A program made the position numbers and the translations under genes. The notes below the pieces were generated by a model that saw only the letters and a program-made list of their open reading frames with translations, did not search any database and was not told the DNA's origin. DNA of 64,000 nt from an uncultured Atopobiaceae bacterium (lineage in GTDB: Bacteria; Actinomycetota; Coriobacteriia; Coriobacteriales; Atopobiaceae): the NCBI GenBank assembly GCA_947625405.1, contig CANQOF010000003.1:62001-126000 (forward strand). Reading direction: 5' to 3'. Below, piece after piece: positions 35,024-43,774 of this stretch (position 1 is the stretch's first letter; every line of letters begins with the position of its first letter).

Positions 35024-35479
35024 ATGAGCTACGAGGATACGCCGCGGCATCTGGAGCACGAGGTGCGTCGCGAGGCGCGCCATGACGCGCGCGAGGAGCG
35101 TCATGACGAGCGGAAGTACGCCCGCGTCGAGCACGCACAGGAGCGCGAGGAGGCTCGCGCTGAGCGCAAGGGCGAGCGCGAGGATCGCAAGATCGAGCGC
35201 CATGACGAGCGCGAGGTGCGCCACGAGGAGCGCGAGTTCGCGCACGACGATCGCGTGGAGGCGCGCGAGCTGCATCGCGAGGGCCTTCGCGAGGAGCACA
35301 TCGAGAACGTCATCGACCGCAAGGTGAGGGAAGCCGCCGAGGTGGAGGACTATGCCCGCCGCAAGGTGGCGAAGATCGAGGACGATGCCGCACTCAAGGT
35401 CGAGCGCATCGAGGATCGCGCGGATGAGATCGCCGCGAGGCTCATCGACGACGCCTACGAGGAGGCCGACAAGCTCTAG
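35024..35479 (+). CDS. Highly charged helical protein
   Basis: A 151-residue protein made almost only of Glu, Arg, Asp, His, Lys and Ala. Residues 1-90 alternate acidic and basic residues (HDEREVRHEEREF type), as in a single alpha helix or long coiled coil. The end (about 100-151) is a more regular coiled coil (KIEDDAALKVERIEDRADEI). There is no signal peptide or membrane segment. CGAAAGGAACCACC before the ATG is a good ribosome binding site. I do not recognise a family; the low complexity makes any match by composition unsafe. It stands just upstream of the DUF4013 gene. Confidence 0.7.
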   Translation: MSYEDTPRHLEHEVRREARHDAREERHDERKYARVEHAQEREEARAERKGEREDRKIERHDEREVRHEEREFAHDDRVEARELHREGLREEHIENVIDRKVREAAEVEDYARRKVAKIEDDAALKVERIEDRADEIAARLIDDAYEEADKL

Positions 35480-35573
35480 CCGTTGCCGGAGCGCATGGGG
35501 CGCGCGGCGAGCCGGGGCCTAGAATGGCGAGGACCCGGCCCGCGAGGCCGCGCGCTTTCCGAAGGAGCAACCC

Positions 35574-37349
35574 ATGCCCGACACCATGCTCTACAACGGC
35601 AGCTACCTCTCTAGGTCGTGGCGCATGCTCACGCAGGATTCGGGCTGGTACAAGCCGATCCTCGTGCTCGCGATCGTGGGGTTCGTGCCCCTCCTCGGGC
35701 CCATCGCCATGCTCGGCTACTACCTCGGCTGGGCGCGTCTCAGCGCGTGGGGGATCGATTCGGCTCCCAAGCAGCGAAACGTGGGCGTGGGCGCGTGCAT
35801 CGCCGGCGGCTGGAAGGGCTTCGTGGTCCAGTTCGTGTGGGGGCTCGTGGGAGGCCTCATCGCCGGGCTCGTCATCGGGCTCACCGGCCCGTGGCTCCTC
35901 TGGCTCGTGTGGTTCGGCATCGCCATCTACTCGCTCGTCGCGAACGTGGCGGTGCTTCGTTCGGCCATCTACCAGCACATCGGCCCGGGCTTCGGCGTCT
36001 CGCAGGTCTTCACCATGGCCGGCCGCGACTTCGGCGGCATCATGAAGATCTTCTTGATCGAGCTCCTCCGCGCGGCGGTGATGATCGCGCTCATGCTCAT
36101 CGTGGTCCTCATCGTCACGCTCTCCCTCGCGGGGCCGATCGCGCAGATGTCCACGCTCTACTACTACTCGGGAAATCCCGAGTTCCTCCTCTCGAACGGG
36201 GTCTCGCTCCTGAGCGCGGCCATATCGTGGCTGGGACCGCTCGTGGTGCTTTGCTCCTACGCGGGAAGCCTCATCTCAGTCGTCTTCGACCTGCTCACCT
36301 ACAACGCGCTCGCCTTGTGGATGCGGCAGTTCAACGTGCCCGCGTGGGGCGCTCCGGCGGACCCCGTGCCGGCGAGCATCCCCTCGGCGCCGCTTCCCGG
36401 CCAGGGAGCGTGGAACCCTCCCGCGCAGCCCATGAACCAGGCGCAATGGGTACAACCTCAAGAGCCACCCGCTCAAGATCCTTGGAAAGGAGCGAGCCCC
36501 ATGAACACGCCCTCCACTCCGAACAACTCCGTGCCTCCCGCGCAGCCCCCGCAGGGAGAGGCCGCCCCCTCCTCCCCTGAGTACGTGGGAGAGCCCGTCG
36601 TGCCGCCCACGCCGGAGGACCTCTACGACGACGCGACGAAGGCCACGACCGAGTGGACCGACGTGGTGAACCCCACCCCCGAGGCCACCTTCCACATGGC
36701 TTGGCCCGCGAATGGCGCCACGAGGGAGCCCGAGCGCGCCGACGAGCACGGCGTGCGACCGCCCTCGGCTCCCGAGCTCTACACGGAGGTTTCCGGCGAG
36801 GTGGCGAGGACGTGGCCCGACATCGATCTCCAGACCCAGGACGCCACTCCCGCCATGGACACGCCGGAGATGGCGGAGGCCGTGAACGAGGACATCGACG
36901 ACGCGGCGCGCGAGCTCGGCGTGAAGGCGCCGGCCCCCGAGGTGGCGGCCGTGTGCGCGCCCGAGGAGCCGAAGGCCGAGGTCGCGCAAACACCCGTCAC
37001 CCCTCCCTCGCCAGAGGATCTCTATAGCACGGCCACCAAGGCCACCACGCGCTGGACGGAGGTCGTAACGCCCCCAGAGCCCGGTACGGGCCACCTCGGT
37101 GTGCCGAAGATTGAAGAAAGCGTGAAGTTCGCGGACGACGCCCCCACCGAGGCCGAGGAGGAGCCGGGCGAGCGCGAGGTCTACGGCGAGGTCTCCGCCG
37201 AGGTGGCGAGGACGTGGCCCGACATCGATCTCCAATCGAAGAACGCCGTGCCCTCCATCGACTCTTCCGAGGTGAAGGAGGCCGTGGACGAGGCCATCGC
37301 CCAGGCGGACGCGAACGACGGCGACGAGCACGTGGACCATCTCATCTAG
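35574..37349 (+). CDS. DUF4013 membrane protein with disordered duplicated tail
   Basis: A 591-residue protein. The first 260 residues are a DUF4013-type membrane domain, with several hydrophobic segments and the opening SRSWRMLTQDSGWYKPIL. The remaining 330 residues are Pro/Glu/Thr-rich and probably disordered in the cytoplasm. The tail holds two copies of one unit: PEDLYDDATKATTEWTDVV then GEVARTWPDIDLQTQDATP (about 343-445), and PEDLYSTATKATTRWTEVV then AEVARTWPDIDLQSKNAVP (about 480-570). This duplication suggests two binding sites for a partner. AGGAG precedes ATG 35574. The function of the family is unknown. Confidence 0.75.
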   Translation: MPDTMLYNGSYLSRSWRMLTQDSGWYKPILVLAIVGFVPLLGPIAMLGYYLGWARLSAWGIDSAPKQRNVGVGACIAGGWKGFVVQFVWGLVGGLIAGLVIGLTGPWLLWLVWFGIAIYSLVANVAVLRSAIYQHIGPGFGVSQVFTMAGRDFGGIMKIFLIELLRAAVMIALMLIVVLIVTLSLAGPIAQMSTLYYYSGNPEFLLSNGVSLLSAAISWLGPLVVLCSYAGSLISVVFDLLTYNALALWMRQFNVPAWGAPADPVPASIPSAPLPGQGAWNPPAQPMNQAQWVQPQEPPAQDPWKGASPMNTPSTPNNSVPPAQPPQGEAAPSSPEYVGEPVVPPTPEDLYDDATKATTEWTDVVNPTPEATFHMAWPANGATREPERADEHGVRPPSAPELYTEVSGEVARTWPDIDLQTQDATPAMDTPEMAEAVNEDIDDAARELGVKAPAPEVAAVCAPEEPKAEVAQTPVTPPSPEDLYSTATKATTRWTEVVTPPEPGTGHLGVPKIEESVKFADDAPTEAEEEPGEREVYGEVSAEVARTWPDIDLQSKNAVPSIDSSEVKEAVDEAIAQADANDGDEHVDHLI

Positions 37350-37516
37350 CGCGATCGCGAGGCCCGGCGGTGCTCGTGTTGGGTTTTTGACAGCCCCCGG
37401 CCAGCTCGACGGCCCATTTTCGCAAGGCGCGCCCCCTACGCTTCCATCAACCGGATTTCGCGGGATGGGCGAAGGGGGCGCGATCCTTGTGCTAGGATGA
37501 CCGTCTTGACCTTCTG

Positions 37517-37543
37517 CCTCGGGCACACCTTCATGTCCCGGGG
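37517..37543 (+). promoter_or_regulatory. Candidate S6:S18 autoregulatory leader upstream of rpsF
   Basis: CCTCGGG (37517-37523) pairs with CCCGGGG (37537-37543). An inner ACA/TGT closure and a CCTTCA loop follow, about 27 bp before the rpsF start. Leaders bound by the S6:S18 complex are known upstream of rpsF in many bacteria. A TAGGAT -10-like box is at 37493-37498. The exact match to the published motif is not checked. Confidence 0.45.
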
Positions 37544-37570
37544 CCGCAAAGCCCAGAGGAGGTGAACGTT

Positions 37571-37858
37571 GTGAAGGCTTATGAACTGCTGTTCATACTC
37601 GATCCCAACCTCACAGACGAGACTCGCGCCGCCACGATGGCGCGCATCGACTCCGCCATCACCGGAGTGGGTGGCAAGGTGGAGGATGTGGACGAGTGGG
37701 GCCGGCGTAAGCTCGCCTACGAGATCGACCATCTGCAGGAAGGCGACTACACCCTCATTAAGTTCCAGGCGGATCCGGACCAGATCGAAGAGCTTGAGCG
37801 CATCCTGCGCATCACGGATGCGGTCAAGCGGTCCATGATCACCCGCGCGAGCGCGTAG
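37571..37858 (+). CDS. rpsF: 30S ribosomal protein S6
   Basis: 95 residues, normal length for S6, which pairs with S18 on the platform of the small subunit. The sequence KAYELLFILDPNLTDE and the YEIDHLQEGDYTLIKF strand are typical. GTG 37571 is chosen over GTG 37562, because AGGAGG (37556-37561) is at the right distance for the former. First gene of the rpsF-ssb-rpsR-rplI operon. Confidence 0.95.
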   Translation: MKAYELLFILDPNLTDETRAATMARIDSAITGVGGKVEDVDEWGRRKLAYEIDHLQEGDYTLIKFQADPDQIEELERILRITDAVKRSMITRASA

Positions 37859-37906
37859 CGGGTGCTGCCCGCGGGGCAATTGGCCTCGCGAAAGAGAGGT
37901 GTACGC

Positions 37907-38503
37907 ATGAGCATCAACCGCGTCCTGATCACCGGCAATCTCACCCGTGATCCGCAACTTCGCATGACCACGAACGGCACCCGCGTGATGAACTTCGGAG
38001 TGGCCGTGAACGATCGGCGTCGCAACCAGCAGACTGGTGAGTGGGAGGACTTCCCGAACTTCATCGACTGCGTGCTCTTCGGTCAGCGCGCCGATTCGCT
38101 TTCGCGCTTCCTCACGAAGGGCACGAAGGTGGCGATCGAGGGCAAGCTGCGCTACAGCACTTGGGAATCCCAAGAGGGCCAGCGTCGCTCGAAGATCGAA
38201 GTGGTCGTGGATGACCTCGACTTCCTCTCGCGCCGAAACGACGGGCAGGGTCGAGGCGGCTACCAGAGCGGTCAGGGCGGCCAGGGCTACCAAGGGGGCC
38301 AGGGCTACCAGGGTGGTCAGGGCTATGGCGCGCAAAACCGCGGCTACGGAAGCGAAAACTCCGGCGGCTACGGCTCCGCGCCCAGCTATTCGGTGCCGGC
38401 GCCCGCGAGCGCGGACATCGACGACGGAATGTCGGCAGGCTCTTCCCCGGCGGCGCCCCTGCCGCCCGAGGGAGCGGTCTACGACGAGGACATCCCCTTC
38501 TAA
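37907..38503 (+). CDS. ssb: Single-stranded DNA-binding protein
   Basis: A 198-residue SSB protecting single-stranded DNA in replication and repair. The OB-fold (about 1-110, starting SINRVLITGNLTRDPQL) is standard. It is followed by a Gly/Gln/Tyr-rich linker with repeated GYQGGQ units, and the conserved acidic tip DEDIPF that recruits partner proteins. AGAGAGG precedes the ATG. It lies between rpsF and rpsR, the usual order in Gram-positives. Confidence 0.96.
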   Translation: MSINRVLITGNLTRDPQLRMTTNGTRVMNFGVAVNDRRRNQQTGEWEDFPNFIDCVLFGQRADSLSRFLTKGTKVAIEGKLRYSTWESQEGQRRSKIEVVVDDLDFLSRRNDGQGRGGYQSGQGGQGYQGGQGYQGGQGYGAQNRGYGSENSGGYGSAPSYSVPAPASADIDDGMSAGSSPAAPLPPEGAVYDEDIPF

Positions 38504-38512
38504 GGAAGCAGC

Positions 38513-38800
38513 ATGCCACGTAAAGTTCGTTCAAAGACCTCTGGCGACTACCAGAGGCAGCCGCGTCGCAAGGTGTGCCAGTTTTGCCGCGACGGCGTGA
38601 AGGAAATCGACTACAAAGACACGCAACTCCTGCGCAAGTACGTCACGGATCGCGGCAAGATCAAGCCACGCCGCGTGACCGGCGCGTGCCGTCAGCACCA
38701 GAACATGGTCCAGAACGCCATCAAGCGCGCGCGCACGATGGCCCTCATGCCCTACGCCGTGCCCGTGGTCACCAATCGTGGCGCCCGGAGGCGCGACTAA
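38513..38800 (+). CDS. rpsR: 30S ribosomal protein S18
   Basis: 95 residues. The [11 protein letters not shown] stretch carries a CxxC pair of the zinc-binding (C+) type. The [25 protein letters not shown] core is the S18 signature. AAGGAAGCAGC lies before the ATG. It binds with S6 on the 30S platform and is co-transcribed with ssb. Confidence 0.96.
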   Translation: MPRKVRSKTSGDYQRQPRRKVCQFCRDGVKEIDYKDTQLLRKYVTDRGKIKPRRVTGACRQHQNMVQNAIKRARTMALMPYAVPVVTNRGARRRD

Positions 38801-38815
38801 CCGAAGGAGCCGAAC

Positions 38816-39403
38816 ATGAACGTAATCCTGTTGACCGAGCTCCGCGGGAAGGGCGGCGAGGGTGACGTGATCGACGTGGCCCAGGGCTACGCCGAGAACT
38901 ACCTCTTCCGCCAGGGCATCGCCGTGCCCGCCACCAAGGGCAACCTGAAGCAGCTCGAGGAGCGCCGCCACAACATCCAGAAGCGCGAGATTCGCCGCGT
39001 GGAGGACGCCGAGGCCGTGCGCGACATCCTCGAGGGCAAGCTCATCTCCATCGAAGACGTGCGCGTGGGCGAGGAGGGCCAGCTCTACGGCTCCGTGACC
39101 TCAACCATGATCTCGGACGCCATCGCGAGCCAGCTGAAGGTGACGATCGATCGCCGCCGCGTGGAGCTCAAGACCCCCATCAAGCAGGCCGGCCTGCACG
39201 TGGTGGACGTGAACCTCTACCGCGACATCACCGCCTCGCTGAACGTGCAGGTGGGCAAGCCCGAGGACCTTCCCGCGCCTGAGGAGGCCGCGGAGGACGA
39301 GGCGCTTGCCACCGAGGCCGACCTCGAGGGCGCGGAGCTCGCCGAGGACGCGCGCGATCTCGAGGTGGCGGAGGGGGAAGCCGCCGAGGTCTCCGAGATC
39401 TAA
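38816..39403 (+). CDS. rplI: 50S ribosomal protein L9 with acidic C-terminal extension
   Basis: 195 residues; the family is usually about 150. The N-terminal domain (MNVILLTELRGKGGEGDVIDV, AENYLFRQGIAVPAT), the connecting helix and the C-terminal RNA-binding domain (LYGSVTSTMISDAI) are intact. The last 45 residues are an added Glu/Ala-rich tail. It is the last gene of the rpsF operon, and a terminator lies about 130 bp downstream. Confidence 0.95.
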   Translation: MNVILLTELRGKGGEGDVIDVAQGYAENYLFRQGIAVPATKGNLKQLEERRHNIQKREIRRVEDAEAVRDILEGKLISIEDVRVGEEGQLYGSVTSTMISDAIASQLKVTIDRRRVELKTPIKQAGLHVVDVNLYRDITASLNVQVGKPEDLPAPEEAAEDEALATEADLEGAELAEDARDLEVAEGEAAEVSEI

Positions 39404-39532
39404 GGCGAAGGGGAGGTCCCCGTCCTCGCCGCTGGGCGATGCGGGGTTGCATCCTCGCAACGGGGACTTTCGACATACCCTTTCGCGAGCGACAGCTCGA
39501 GAACACGTCGAAATACCTGCGAAACCACAACG

Positions 39533-39568
39533 AAAGGCCGTTCGTCAAGCGAGACGAACGGCCTTTTT
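39533..39568 (+). terminator. Rho-independent terminator after rplI
   Basis: AAAGGCCGTTCGTC pairs with GACGAACGGCCTTT around AAGCGA, and the run ends TTTTT. This is a textbook terminator for the rpsF-rplI operon. Confidence 0.92.
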
Positions 39569-39879
39569 ATGCATCCACTTTTGGTGAATACGGCAATCTA
39601 CCTGCGGTTTTGCCAGATCGAAAAACTGGAATGCAGAGTAAGCCCATGTAGATGGGCATGTCTTCACAAATGTGAACTTTTGGTGAAGCGTGTTCAAAAC
39701 CTCTCGTCGAAAAATCTCGAAATTTGTAGAGAACGTTGAAAAGTCTTGTTTCGCGGGAAAGCGTAAAGGGACTTTGCACATACCCGAGTCGAGAGCCGCG
39801 AGGGGCCCAAAGTGGCTCTCATTGTTGTTGGATTTCGGGTCTACCATCCCTCTCAAACGTCGTAGCGAGTGGAGTGCGC
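39569..39879. other. AT-rich gene-free region upstream of dnaB with short repeats
   Basis: No credible gene is seen. The base composition is far less GC-rich than the rest of the window. ACTTTTGGTGAA occurs twice exactly (39577-39588 and 39676-39687), and CTTCAC...GTGAAG with an inner TTCAC/GTGAA dyad lies at about 39662-39688. It should contain the dnaB promoter and perhaps a regulatory RNA or a remnant of an inserted sequence. Confidence 0.5.
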
Positions 39880-41319
39880 ATGCCCGAATTTGCGGAAAGG
39901 CCACGGTTGAGCGAGGTGCCGGCGAGCGCCGCGCGAAGGGGGCTCGTGCTGAATAGCGGCCAGGCCCCCGAGCTCATCCTCCCCCATGATGCCAAGGCGG
40001 AGAGCTCGGTGCTCGCCGCCATGATCACCTCCGAGGACGTCCTCCACGAGTGCCTCATCGAGCTCAAGAGGGAGGACTTCTACCTCGAGCGCAACCGCAT
40101 TGTCTTCGAGGCGCTCGACGCCCTCTCCGCGCGGAGCTATCCCACCGACCCCATCTCCCTCGTGAGCCACCTCAAGAGCCAGGGCACGCTCGAGCGCGCG
40201 GGCGGCGCCTCCTACGTGAACGACCTCGCGAACCAGCTCTTCTCGCTCGTGTCGTGGAAGCACCACGCTGAGCTCGTGAAGCGCGACAGCCTGTTGCGCT
40301 CGATGATGGTGGCCGCCGCCAACATCACGGCCCTCGCGGCGGACGCCCCGGAGGATCCCAAGGAGGTCGTGGACGCCGCCGAGGAGCTCCTCTTCAAGGC
40401 CACGGAAAACAACGTGAGCGACGCGACCATCTCCGTCGGCGACGCGATGATCAAGCTCTACGAGGACATCCAAACGCGCCGCGAGGCGGGCGGCTCCCTC
40501 CTCGGCATCACCACCGGCTACGAGCGCCTCGACGAGACGCTCATGGGCCTTCGCGGCGGGCAGCTCATCGTCGTGGGCGCGCGCCCGGCCGTGGGCAAGA
40601 CCTCCTTCGCGCTGAACCTCGCCGTCGAGGCGGCAAACCCCGACAAGCCCGACGCGCAGGCCTCCGTCCTCATCTTCTCCCTGGAGATGAGCTCGCTCGA
40701 GATCGCGCAGCGCCTGCTCTCGAGCGCCTCGAACGTGAGCCACTCCTCCATCGCCAAAGGGCAGATCTCCAGCTCGGAATGGCCGGTCCTCACCTCCGCG
40801 AGCCAGCACCTCTCGCGCCTCGACATCGCGATCGACGACACCCCCGGCACCTCCGTCACGGAGATCCGCGCGAAGGCGCGCCGGCACTTCCGCAACAAGA
40901 ACCGCGGGCTCGTGATCGTGGACTACCTCCAGCTTCTCACCTCGGGCAAGCGCTACTCCGACAACCGCGCGAACGAGGTGGCGGAGATGAGCCGCGGCTT
41001 GAAGATCATGGCGAAGGACCTCGACGTTCCGGTGATCGCCCTCTCGCAGCTGAACCGCCAATCCGCCAATGCCACGCCCCGGCGCCCGCAGCTCTACGAC
41101 CTCCGCGAGAGCGGCGCCATCGAGCAGGACGCCGACGTCGTCATCCTCATGGACAAGTCGAACTCTCCCGAGGAGGCCGAGAAGCCCGATCGCCCGGACA
41201 AGAACATGACGGACTTCATCATCGCGAAGAACCGCTCCGGCCCCACGAACATCATCACCATGGGCTTCCTCGACCGCATCACGAAGTTCTTCGAGATCGA
41301 CCATCGCCACGAGGAGTGA
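39880..41319 (+). CDS. dnaB: Replicative DNA helicase DnaB
   Basis: A 479-residue hexameric replication-fork helicase. ATG 39880 is chosen because GGAG lies five bases before it, and the N-terminal domain (PHDAKAESSVLAAMI) starts shortly after. The RecA-like domain has Walker A GARPAVGKTS, Walker B LVIVDYLQLL, QLNRQSA and DLRESGAIEQDADVV. There is no intein. Length is normal. It is separated from the rpsF operon by a terminator and an AT-rich stretch. Confidence 0.95.
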   Translation: MPEFAERPRLSEVPASAARRGLVLNSGQAPELILPHDAKAESSVLAAMITSEDVLHECLIELKREDFYLERNRIVFEALDALSARSYPTDPISLVSHLKSQGTLERAGGASYVNDLANQLFSLVSWKHHAELVKRDSLLRSMMVAAANITALAADAPEDPKEVVDAAEELLFKATENNVSDATISVGDAMIKLYEDIQTRREAGGSLLGITTGYERLDETLMGLRGGQLIVVGARPAVGKTSFALNLAVEAANPDKPDAQASVLIFSLEMSSLEIAQRLLSSASNVSHSSIAKGQISSSEWPVLTSASQHLSRLDIAIDDTPGTSVTEIRAKARRHFRNKNRGLVIVDYLQLLTSGKRYSDNRANEVAEMSRGLKIMAKDLDVPVIALSQLNRQSANATPRRPQLYDLRESGAIEQDADVVILMDKSNSPEEAEKPDRPDKNMTDFIIAKNRSGPTNIITMGFLDRITKFFEIDHRHEE

Positions 41320-41384
41320 TCGACGCGCGCGTGCGGACGTTTCGTGAGCGCGTTGATGAAAGGGCTGTTGCGCGCCCTCGGGCA

Positions 41385-41415
41385 TTGAACTCGGGCGAGA
41401 AAGCTCTTCTATACT
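41385..41415 (+). promoter_or_regulatory. Promoter for purA
   Basis: TTGAAC (41385-41390) and TATACT (41410-41415) have a 19-bp spacer, 73 bp before the purA start. The spacer is slightly long but the boxes are good. Confidence 0.6.
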
Positions 41416-41488
41416 TGGGGCCGCGGACGGCGCGGGGCGGCGCCGGCCGAAACGACGAGCGTAGGCCAATGCGATAGAGGAGAGAGCC

Positions 41489-42775
41489 ATGGGCGTGACC
41501 GTGCTCGTGGGCACCCAGTGGGGTGACGAGGGAAAAGGCAAGGTCACGGACCTCATCTCCGGGGACTTTGACGTCGTCTGCCGCTATCAAGGCGGCGCGA
41601 ACGCCGGCCACACCGTCATCGTGGGAGACCAGGCGCTCGCCCTCCACCAGGTGCCATCGGGGGTGATGTATCCCGGCGTCGTGCCCGTCATCGGCAACGG
41701 CTGCATCGTGGACCCCGAGATCCTCGTGAGCGAGATGGACACGCTCGAGGCCGACGGCGTCTCCTGCGAGCTCCTCAAGATCTCCGGCAACGCGCACCTC
41801 GTGATGCCCTACCACAAGGACCTCGACGGCGCGAACGAGCGGCGCCTCGGCAAGAACCTCATCGGCACCACGCGGCGCGGCGTGGGGCCGTGCTACGCGG
41901 ACAAGGCGTCGCGCCTGGGGCTTCGCGTGCAGGACCTCCTCGACGAGAAGGTCTTCCGCGAGAAGCTCGAGACGGCGCTCGCGGAGAAGAACCCGATCCT
42001 CGAGTGCATCTACGGCCTGCCGACCTACACGGTGGACGAGATCACCGAGCGCTACCGCCCCTTCGCGAAGCGCCTCGCGCCCTACATCGTGGAATCCTCG
42101 CGCTTCCTGAACGACGCGATCGACGCCGGCCAGTCTGTCCTCTTCGAGGGCGCGCAGGCCACGATGCTCGACATCGACCACGGCACCTACCCCTTCGTCA
42201 CGAGCTCGAACTGCACCGCGGGCGGCGCCGCCACCGGCTCGGGTGTGGGCCCGGTGGCCATCGATCGCGTGCTCGGCATCGCGAAGGCCTACCTCACGCG
42301 CGTGGGCTCCGGCCCCTTCCTCACGGAGCTCCCCCCGGGAGACGAGATCGGCGAGAAGCTCTGCGAAGTGGGGCACGAGTACGGCGTCACCACGGGGAGA
42401 AAGCGTCGTTGCGGCTGGTACGACGCCGTGGTCGTGAACTACGCCGCGCGCGTGAACGGTCTCACCGACCTCGCGATCACCAAGCTTGACGTGCTCGGCT
42501 GCCTGGACGAGATCAAGATCTGCGTGGCCTACGAGGCGGACGGCGTGCGCTACACGACCGTCCCCGAGCACCAGTCGGTGTTCTACAAGGCGAAGCCCGT
42601 CTACCTCACCGTCCCCGGCTGGAAATGTGACATCAGCGGCTGCCGCACGTTCTTCGACCTCCCGCGCGAGGCGAAGGACTACATCGACCTCATCGAGCAA
42701 CTCGCGGGAGTGCGCGTCTCCATCGTGGCCGTGGGGCCCGATCGCGAACAGACCATCGATCGCCACTGGCGCTGA
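41489..42775 (+). CDS. purA: Adenylosuccinate synthetase
   Basis: 428 residues. It joins IMP and aspartate using GTP, the first step from IMP to AMP. The GTP-binding loop GTQWGDEGKGK, with the catalytic Asp, is at residue 8 on. The IMP-site block QGGANAGHT, GTTRRGVGP, and TTGRKRRCGWYDAV follow in normal order. GAGGAGAGAGCC precedes ATG. It heads a run of genes including purD, purE, purF, purM and purN, though other functions are mixed in. Confidence 0.96.
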   Translation: MGVTVLVGTQWGDEGKGKVTDLISGDFDVVCRYQGGANAGHTVIVGDQALALHQVPSGVMYPGVVPVIGNGCIVDPEILVSEMDTLEADGVSCELLKISGNAHLVMPYHKDLDGANERRLGKNLIGTTRRGVGPCYADKASRLGLRVQDLLDEKVFREKLETALAEKNPILECIYGLPTYTVDEITERYRPFAKRLAPYIVESSRFLNDAIDAGQSVLFEGAQATMLDIDHGTYPFVTSSNCTAGGAATGSGVGPVAIDRVLGIAKAYLTRVGSGPFLTELPPGDEIGEKLCEVGHEYGVTTGRKRRCGWYDAVVVNYAARVNGLTDLAITKLDVLGCLDEIKICVAYEADGVRYTTVPEHQSVFYKAKPVYLTVPGWKCDISGCRTFFDLPREAKDYIDLIEQLAGVRVSIVAVGPDREQTIDRHWR

Positions 42776-42786
42776 GGTCGAGCGGC

Positions 42787-43713
42787 ATGACCCACCCCTT
42801 CGCCATCGTCTGCGATAGCTGCGCCGACCTCGCCCGCACGTGGTACGAGGCCAACGACGTGACGGTCGTGCCGTTCAAGCTGCGATTCAACCAAAGCGTC
42901 TACGACGACGTCCTGGAGCTCACCCCGGCCGACGCGAGCAACCTCCTCGCCCTCGGCACGCAACTCTCCGTGCTCGCCCCCTCCGTGGCGGATTTCCGCG
43001 TGTGCTTCCAGCGCCTCGCGGCCGAGGGGGCCTCGCGCGTCGTGTGCGTGTGCGCGTCCTCGGCGCTCACGAACACGTGCACCTCGGCGCGTCTCGCCGT
43101 GCAGGGGCTCGATCCCGAGCTCGGGGTGGAGATCGAGATCATCGACACGCGCGCGGTGTCCGTGGGCGAGGGGATGATCGTGTGCGACCTCGTGCGCACG
43201 CGCATCGCCGGTCTCGCCTACGAGGAGGCGCTCGCCCACGCGCGCGAGCTCGCGGAGCACCTCTCCATGCTCATGGTCTCGAGCCCGCGAAACGCGTTTT
43301 CGCTCGCCCCCTCCTTCACCTTCACGCAGCGCCTGCGCTCGAAGCTCGATAAGCCGCTCGGGCTCTGGAGCCTTTGGGCCTTCGACTCCCAGGGCGCGCC
43401 GGACATGGTGGCGAGCACGCAGGACCCCGCCCAGCTCGTGGCACTCGTGACGAACCTCGTGACGGTGGATTGCGAGCGCGAGGGCTTCATGGTGCACGCG
43501 GGCTACCTCGCCGGCGCCCCCGAGGTTGCCGTGCTCCTCAAGGACGCCGTGTCCTCGACGCTCAACGAGAGTCGCTCTCTCGGCACCGTGCAGGCCTCGG
43601 GCGTGGTGGCGTTCCGCGCGGGGCTCGGCGGCTTCGGCCTCGCCTACGTGCCCGAGCGCTACCTCTACCTCCGAGACGATCTGCCCAGGCTCGTGCCCGA
43701 GCCCGTCATCTAA
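42787..43713 (+). CDS. DegV family fatty-acid-binding protein
   Basis: A 308-residue cytoplasmic protein of the DegV/FakB type, which holds fatty acids for phosphorylation by FakA. AIVCDSCADL at the start is the DegV signature, and CVCASSALTNTCTSARLA is the expected fatty-acid-site segment (usually SSxLSGTxNxA). No fakA gene is in the window. It starts 11 bp after purA and may be co-transcribed with it. Confidence 0.88.
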   Translation: MTHPFAIVCDSCADLARTWYEANDVTVVPFKLRFNQSVYDDVLELTPADASNLLALGTQLSVLAPSVADFRVCFQRLAAEGASRVVCVCASSALTNTCTSARLAVQGLDPELGVEIEIIDTRAVSVGEGMIVCDLVRTRIAGLAYEEALAHARELAEHLSMLMVSSPRNAFSLAPSFTFTQRLRSKLDKPLGLWSLWAFDSQGAPDMVASTQDPAQLVALVTNLVTVDCEREGFMVHAGYLAGAPEVAVLLKDAVSSTLNESRSLGTVQASGVVAFRAGLGGFGLAYVPERYLYLRDDLPRLVPEPVI

Positions 43714-43774
43714 CGCGCGAGCGCACGCTCGCGCGCCACCTTTGCCCATCCACGCCCTACGCGAAAGGGGAGCC

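Noticed and set aside
39545-39904. 119-codon minus-strand ORF upstream of dnaB
   Set aside because: It overlaps the terminator and the dnaB start, has no ribosome binding site and no recognisable motif.
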